Origin: Scleromitrula shiraiana
Lineage: Eukaryota; Ascomycota; Leotiomycetes; Helotiales; Sclerotiniaceae
Length of the DNA stretch: 64,000 nt
Direction: 5' to 3'
NCBI GenBank assembly: GCA_028455995.1
Contig: JABELC010000005.1
Coordinates: 3,348,001 to 3,412,000, forward strand
Shown here: positions 59,575-64,000 of the stretch, piece after piece
Position numbering within the stretch: the stretch's first letter is position 1
Layout of the letters: the number at the start of each line of letters is the position of its first letter
Position numbers and translations under genes: made by a program
Notes under the pieces: model-generated
Database searches by the model: none
What the model was told of the DNA's origin: nothing
Seen by the model: only the letters and a program-made list of their open reading frames with translations

Positions 59575-61440
59575 ATGCGACTCGAAAACCCCCCGTCTCG
59601 AAAACCACCCGTCTCAAAACCCTCCGAAACACGTGCTCGCACTCCCAACGTCTACATCCCCGTCGTATGTCCAGCTGGATATTATTATCCTCCCGGTGAC
59701 CTTGAGCAGATTATTTATTCGCCACAATACTATGGTTCTCTAGGATCTTACGGGCTGATTTGCTGTTCTTGATTTGAGTTTTGTCGAGCTGGAAGTCTGT
59801 GGAGCTGGAAGTCCGAGGAAATTTAACTTCGCGCGTATTGCCGCGGTGGGTTTGTTGCATGTTGCTTTGTTGTATGTTGCTTTGCTTCTTGCTTTGCTGA
59901 AGCACGTTGTGAAAACGTACTATCGTCGATGTAAAAGAGATAGGATAAGATTGGAGAATTGAGAATTGAGAATTCGAAATACTCGCGAATGGTCAAGAGA
60001 AGTGATGGATGTGAAGCGTGGGATGAGATGGAGGAGAGGAGGGATTTTGAATCGGATTCTCAGCATCGGAGTATTAAATCGCTGATTACGTTTCTCAAAA
60101 GATGTTTTGATTTGGGGAATCTAAGGTTGGAGATCATTTAAAGAATTGGGATTGGGATTGGGATTGGGATTGGGATTGGGATTGAAATTGAAATTGAAAT
60201 TGAAATTGAAATTGAAATATGGTAGATACATCATTCAGAACATCTCGGGAATGGTAAAATTGGGCTCTCTTATGGCTATCATGAGTGCTTCAAAGGCTGG
60301 AAAATGTCAGTATGGTTTTCATTTTGTTACACAATTTATTTCTGATTATTTTGGTCTTAGCTACATTTATTCGATTACTGATGGGGAAAATAAACCATAC
60401 ATCTGGTAAAGTATACATACATCAATGGTGAAGAAAGAAGCATGTCAGAGTAGGTTCTCTATAATGAGTATCAATTCAAATATCTTAATATTCAATAGAT
60501 TTAAGAAAATCATCGGCTACGTTCCGCAAGAAGACTCAATTCTGGCGGAACTCACAGTTAGAGAAAATATTCTTTACTCGGCAAGGATACGCCTACCATT
60601 ATTCTGGACTGATAGGGAAATTCAAATTCATGTAGATAACATCATATCTTGTTTATCTCTCACTAGTGTTAGAGATGTCCTCATTGGCGAAGCCATTAAC
60701 CCAACGATATCAGGGAGCCAGCGAAAGCGCGTTAGTATTGGAATTGAACTAGCAGCAGCAGCATTAATATCGATACTCGATGAACCCACATCCATCTGAA
60801 CTCGACGCCACTTCCGCACTATCAATCATCGAGATGCTAAAAGCTTTACGCAAGCTTGGGATAACTGATATCTACACTCTCCACCAACCACGTTCTGAGA
60901 TCTTCCAATCACTCAATCATCTCTTACTGTTGGCCGAGGGGGAAGAACTCTATTTTGCCGCCGCATCGGATGCAGTTCGGTACTTTAATACTTTACACGC
61001 TTGCGGTTTAGTATTCCTCAAATATGTAACCCTGCTGATGTTTCGATGGATATCGCATCCGGGCAGGATCAAGATTATACGCAAGTCAAAAATAAGCGCC
61101 ACCAGGCGAAGATACCACAACTTGTGATCCGGTGACAAGCTACCCGTCCGTCATACAACGACAATTTCGAAGAATTTACAACCCCAAAGTCCGCAACACT
61201 TCGACGAACGAAATCTTGAAATCTGCATCCGCACGAGGAGCGTCCTGGGTTTGACACGTGGTTCTTTCTTCCGGACGATCTCAAAAACAGCAGATAAGGC
61301 CATCCACGGCGTTCTTGTTGCAAATCGCCGTTCGTTCGATTTCGGGGCTGTGGATTGCTCTTTCGGTTTATAGAGTTGATGGATTACTATTCCAGGGGAT
61401 TTTTCCTTGCGCCTTTTCAACGTCTTTCTAGTGCTACTAA
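59575..61440 (+). pseudogene. ABCG-type (White-Brown) ABC transporter relic
   Basis: Pieces in order on the plus strand, in changing frames. A Cys-rich loop of the type CPAGxxCPPG appears at about 59662-59760, where several expected cysteines read as tyrosine (PAGYYYPPG). A membrane helix follows (VGLLHVALLYVALLLALL, 59850-59900). Then a nucleotide-binding domain: QNISGMVKLGSLMAIM with a ruined Walker A (SASKAGK), Q-loop IGYVPQEDSIL, signature ISGSQRKRVSIG, Walker B ILDEPTS, D-loop DATSALSIIEM and H-loop TLHQPRSE. Last come NPADVSMDIASGQ and the first transmembrane stretch (QIAVRSISGLWIALSVYR). Several frame changes and stops exclude a working pump. Such pumps often export fungal metabolites. 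Confidence 0.85.
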
Positions 61441-62862
61441 TTACACATTAGTGCTTCAATTGGGGTGACTGTGCTGTTTAGCGATTGGTAAGCATGAATG
61501 GCGATTATGATCATCGCTAAATAAATAAAATATACGTCTTTGCAGTGCTAACTTTAAATAGGATTGTAGGCAGCGACACCGGGTGTCAAAATCTTTGGAG
61601 ATGAGAGTGAGACTACCAACTCCCATTGCCGATATCCAGCTGTGCATTTGAAATAGAAGCTACAGATTGGCGAGAGGCAAGCGCAGCATATAATCGACCC
61701 GTCTATTTCATTGGAAAGATTTCGTCCACCTTGTTTTGAATAATATTCTCTTCCATTCATTTTCCCGCCTTTTACACGATTCTCGCTACTGGATTTATTG
61801 AATCTTTAAAACCGTGTGTTGGGTAGACTATGTGTCTGTCGTTTTATCCCCAAATCTTGATATCGCAACTTTTGTCAACAGAATGGTAATATAATATATT
61901 TACCTAGCGAATAGGTCTAGAATCTAGCCTATATGGCCGAGACATATACAGGTAGCTACCTACCTAAGTTATTAATTGAATACTATTTGTTACCGAAAAT
62001 CCAAGTGCGTAATGTTACTCTAAATTTAATTATGTAATTGTACTTGCGACTCAAAGTTAACTCTTGATTATCTAACCTGGGAATTGCAAAAGGTCAGATA
62101 CTAGTAGTCTTGGTAGTAATGCGGTAGTAGTCAATTTTTGTAATAGTTGACGGGAATTACATGCTCATCAATATTATTCTTAGAGATATATTGGATCAAT
62201 TAATTTAGATGTTCATTTTAATTTGTGATTGATGTTCCCTATATATCTACAATCATCTAGATTGTAGATAGATTACCTCGCTTAACCACCGAAAATATTT
62301 TAGAAATATTGGTGAGTTGTCCCAATTGGCCGCCTTAATTACGCTCGCTAGACTTAACATTGTAGTCGTTATAATAAATCTATGGAATATCGTATGCTTA
62401 TAGTATCTCAACGTATATAAGTTGAATGTTTTAGTGGATTCTATATTCTAGATTTGGGTTACAATTTATGTTGCAGCATATAACTATAAAGCCTTGAGCG
62501 TAGACCGGGCGATTTTAGGTATAAGCGTTTCGAAAATCTATTTTATGGATTTGAAGGTTAGTAAGGGCTTGATTAGACCTAGTATTCTCGTATGTCATGT
62601 ACAAATCACAGGTGTTTACGGCATCACAATTGACAATGCAGGATCCTGATCCTTATGATATGTGGATGACTAATCATACAACTTATGTAATGCGTACACG
62701 CTAGTGGCGTGTTGCTCGATCCTCTAGCTTACCTCGCGGGGAGCTTACCTACGATACAATCTACTTCCACTATGCCAGTACTATTTTAACCCTCGATTCA
62801 ATAATTTGTTGTGTGGGATGAGAATGGAAAGAGTTCTTGATTGAACCACAACATCAGAAACA
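61441..62862. other. Intergenic between transporter and cyclase relics
   Basis: AT-rich. No coding remains were recognised, although the distal membrane region of the transporter might be expected here. Confidence 0.5.
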
Positions 62863-64000
62863 ATGGAATCCGCGAATGAAATATCCAAACATAAAGAACC
62901 ATATCAATATATTCCAAATGACGCACCAGTACCAATTACTAATCTCAATCGATGGCATCTAAGAAGCAAAGAAGGTGTCTATAAATGGAAATATCTATCA
63001 TCAGAAGAAGCCTCGCTTTCGAAGCCTTAAACATTCGCAGAAAGACATCTCGTTGGTCTTAAACCTGTATGTACGCCCCGCCCCCTAAGATTCTGCACCC
63101 CCGCTATGGCCAATTAAATATGTCCCAATATAGAAATCTCCGGATCTTCAACTAGCCAAAGCATTCTCTGATAATGCCATCGACGGCTTCCGTTTCTATC
63201 AACTTCTCCAACTCCCCGAGGGGCATTAGGCATCAGATTATGGCGGTCCTAGTTTTCTTCTTCCAAGTCTAGTATTCGCTCTATATGTATCCGAATCATA
63301 TTTTCCGATGAAATGGAAAGTTGAAATGGTTAGATATATTAGAAATATGCAGAATAATGATAGTGGCTGGGGCTTGCATGCTGAAGATAAAAGTACTGTT
63401 TTTGCAACGGCTTTGTAGTACGTCGTTTTGAGGATTTTGGAAATACCGAAGGACCATTGTGTTGCGAGGAGGGCTAGAGAGAAATTGTTGGATGTTGGTA
63501 AGCGGACTTTTCAAATCATCTTTAGAATTTGATTGATACTTAGGGTCTGTAATATTGAATTTATGGAGTCTCTATTTAGGCGGTGCAATTGGGGTTCCTC
63601 AATGGGGGAAGTATTGGCTTTCGATTTTAAATTTGTATCAGTGAGAGGGAGTGAACAAGGTGTCTCCTGAGCTATGGTAAATGTTCTATTTCACATGTAG
63701 CACTCTTTGTATCATCTACTGAAACGAATCCAGGCTTCTTCCAGAATGGGTTCCTTTCCACCCATGGAGATGGTGGGTACAATGTCGAGTTGTATATCTT
63801 CCAACATCTTATCTCTATTCCAACAACTGCCAGATGGAGTTGAATCCACTGCTAAAGGAATTGCGAGAGGAAATATACATGCAGCCATATTCCACAATAC
63901 ACTTTGCAAACAACCATGATACAGTAGCTGCAACAGATATGACGAAGCCATATCTACCGTTTGTGAAAATCATGAACTCTTCAGCTAGGTTGTGAGAGAA
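62863..64000 (+). pseudogene. Oxidosqualene cyclase relic, 5' part (cut by window edge)
   Basis: Exons 62863-63066, 63134-63496 or nearby, 63580-63676 and 63734 to the window end join in phase with GT-AG borders and read like lanosterol synthase: ITNLNRWHLRSKEGVYKWKY, TFAERHLVGL, FYQLLQLPEGH, DYGGPSFLLPSLVFALYVSE, NNDSGWGLHAEDKSTVFATAL, GVPQWGKYWLSILNLY and LPEWVPFHPWRWWVQCRVVY. Four in-frame stops occur: TAA 63028, TAG 63227, TAG 63416 and TGA 63642. Family comparison suggests that 63227 and 63642 replaced tryptophan and 63028 glutamine. There is no frameshift. The active-site Asp motif lies beyond the window. The protein cannot be made whole; it is either a lost duplicate of the sterol enzyme or a former triterpene pathway gene. 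Confidence 0.9.

Overview
The window is nuclear DNA of a filamentous ascomycete, probably Pezizomycotina and plausibly a Leotiomycete; the class is an inference from general resemblance. The evidence is short introns of about 50 to 130 bases with GT-AG borders and CTAAC-like branch sites, genes on both strands without operons, fungal-type proteins (class II aldolase, Kes1-type oxysterol-binding protein, DEF1, CSC1-type channel, UstYa/DUF3328, HVA1 TUDOR, Zn2Cys6 regulator, non-reducing polyketide synthase) and very many microsatellites. I saw no tRNA, rRNA or CRISPR array.

Left part (1-13,400): the 3' end of an Izh/adiponectin-receptor-type membrane protein, then a long gene-poor stretch holding five diverged copies of a repeat of about 190 bases (3,170-4,180), a 164-base duplication (4,630-4,925), one small unrecognised reading frame on the minus strand (9,026-9,425) and an orphan signal-peptide-like exon.

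Middle (13,400-42,000): the conserved gene block. In order: a secreted low-complexity protein (+), Kes1-type lipid transfer protein (-), fructose-bisphosphate aldolase with five exons (-), mitochondrial L9-type ribosomal protein (-), a membrane-anchored USP deubiquitinase (+), a large acidic one-TM protein (+), DEF1-like CUE protein with five exons (-), an unrecognised, possibly mitochondrial protein (+), a UstYa-family protein (+) and an HVA1 TUDOR-domain protein with an AT-hook-like motif (+). They are mostly unrelated housekeeping functions: glycolysis, sterol/PI4P exchange, mitochondrial translation, mitochondrial deubiquitination and the RNA polymerase II damage response.

Right part (42,000-64,000): mostly decayed DNA around one intact gene, a 1,021-residue CSC1/OSCA-type channel (-). 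The relics are a Zn2Cys6 regulator, a non-reducing polyketide synthase (KS-AT-PT-ACP remains), an ABCG-type transporter and an oxidosqualene cyclase cut by the window edge. The cyclase and polyketide synthase kept long open frames and splice sites but carry stop codons that mostly look like C-to-T or G-to-A changes, as repeat-induced point mutation (RIP) would give. An 852-base AT-rich element with 25-base terminal inverted repeats lies between them. Together this looks like a subtelomere-like or accessory graveyard of secondary-metabolite genes; whether they once formed one cluster is inference.
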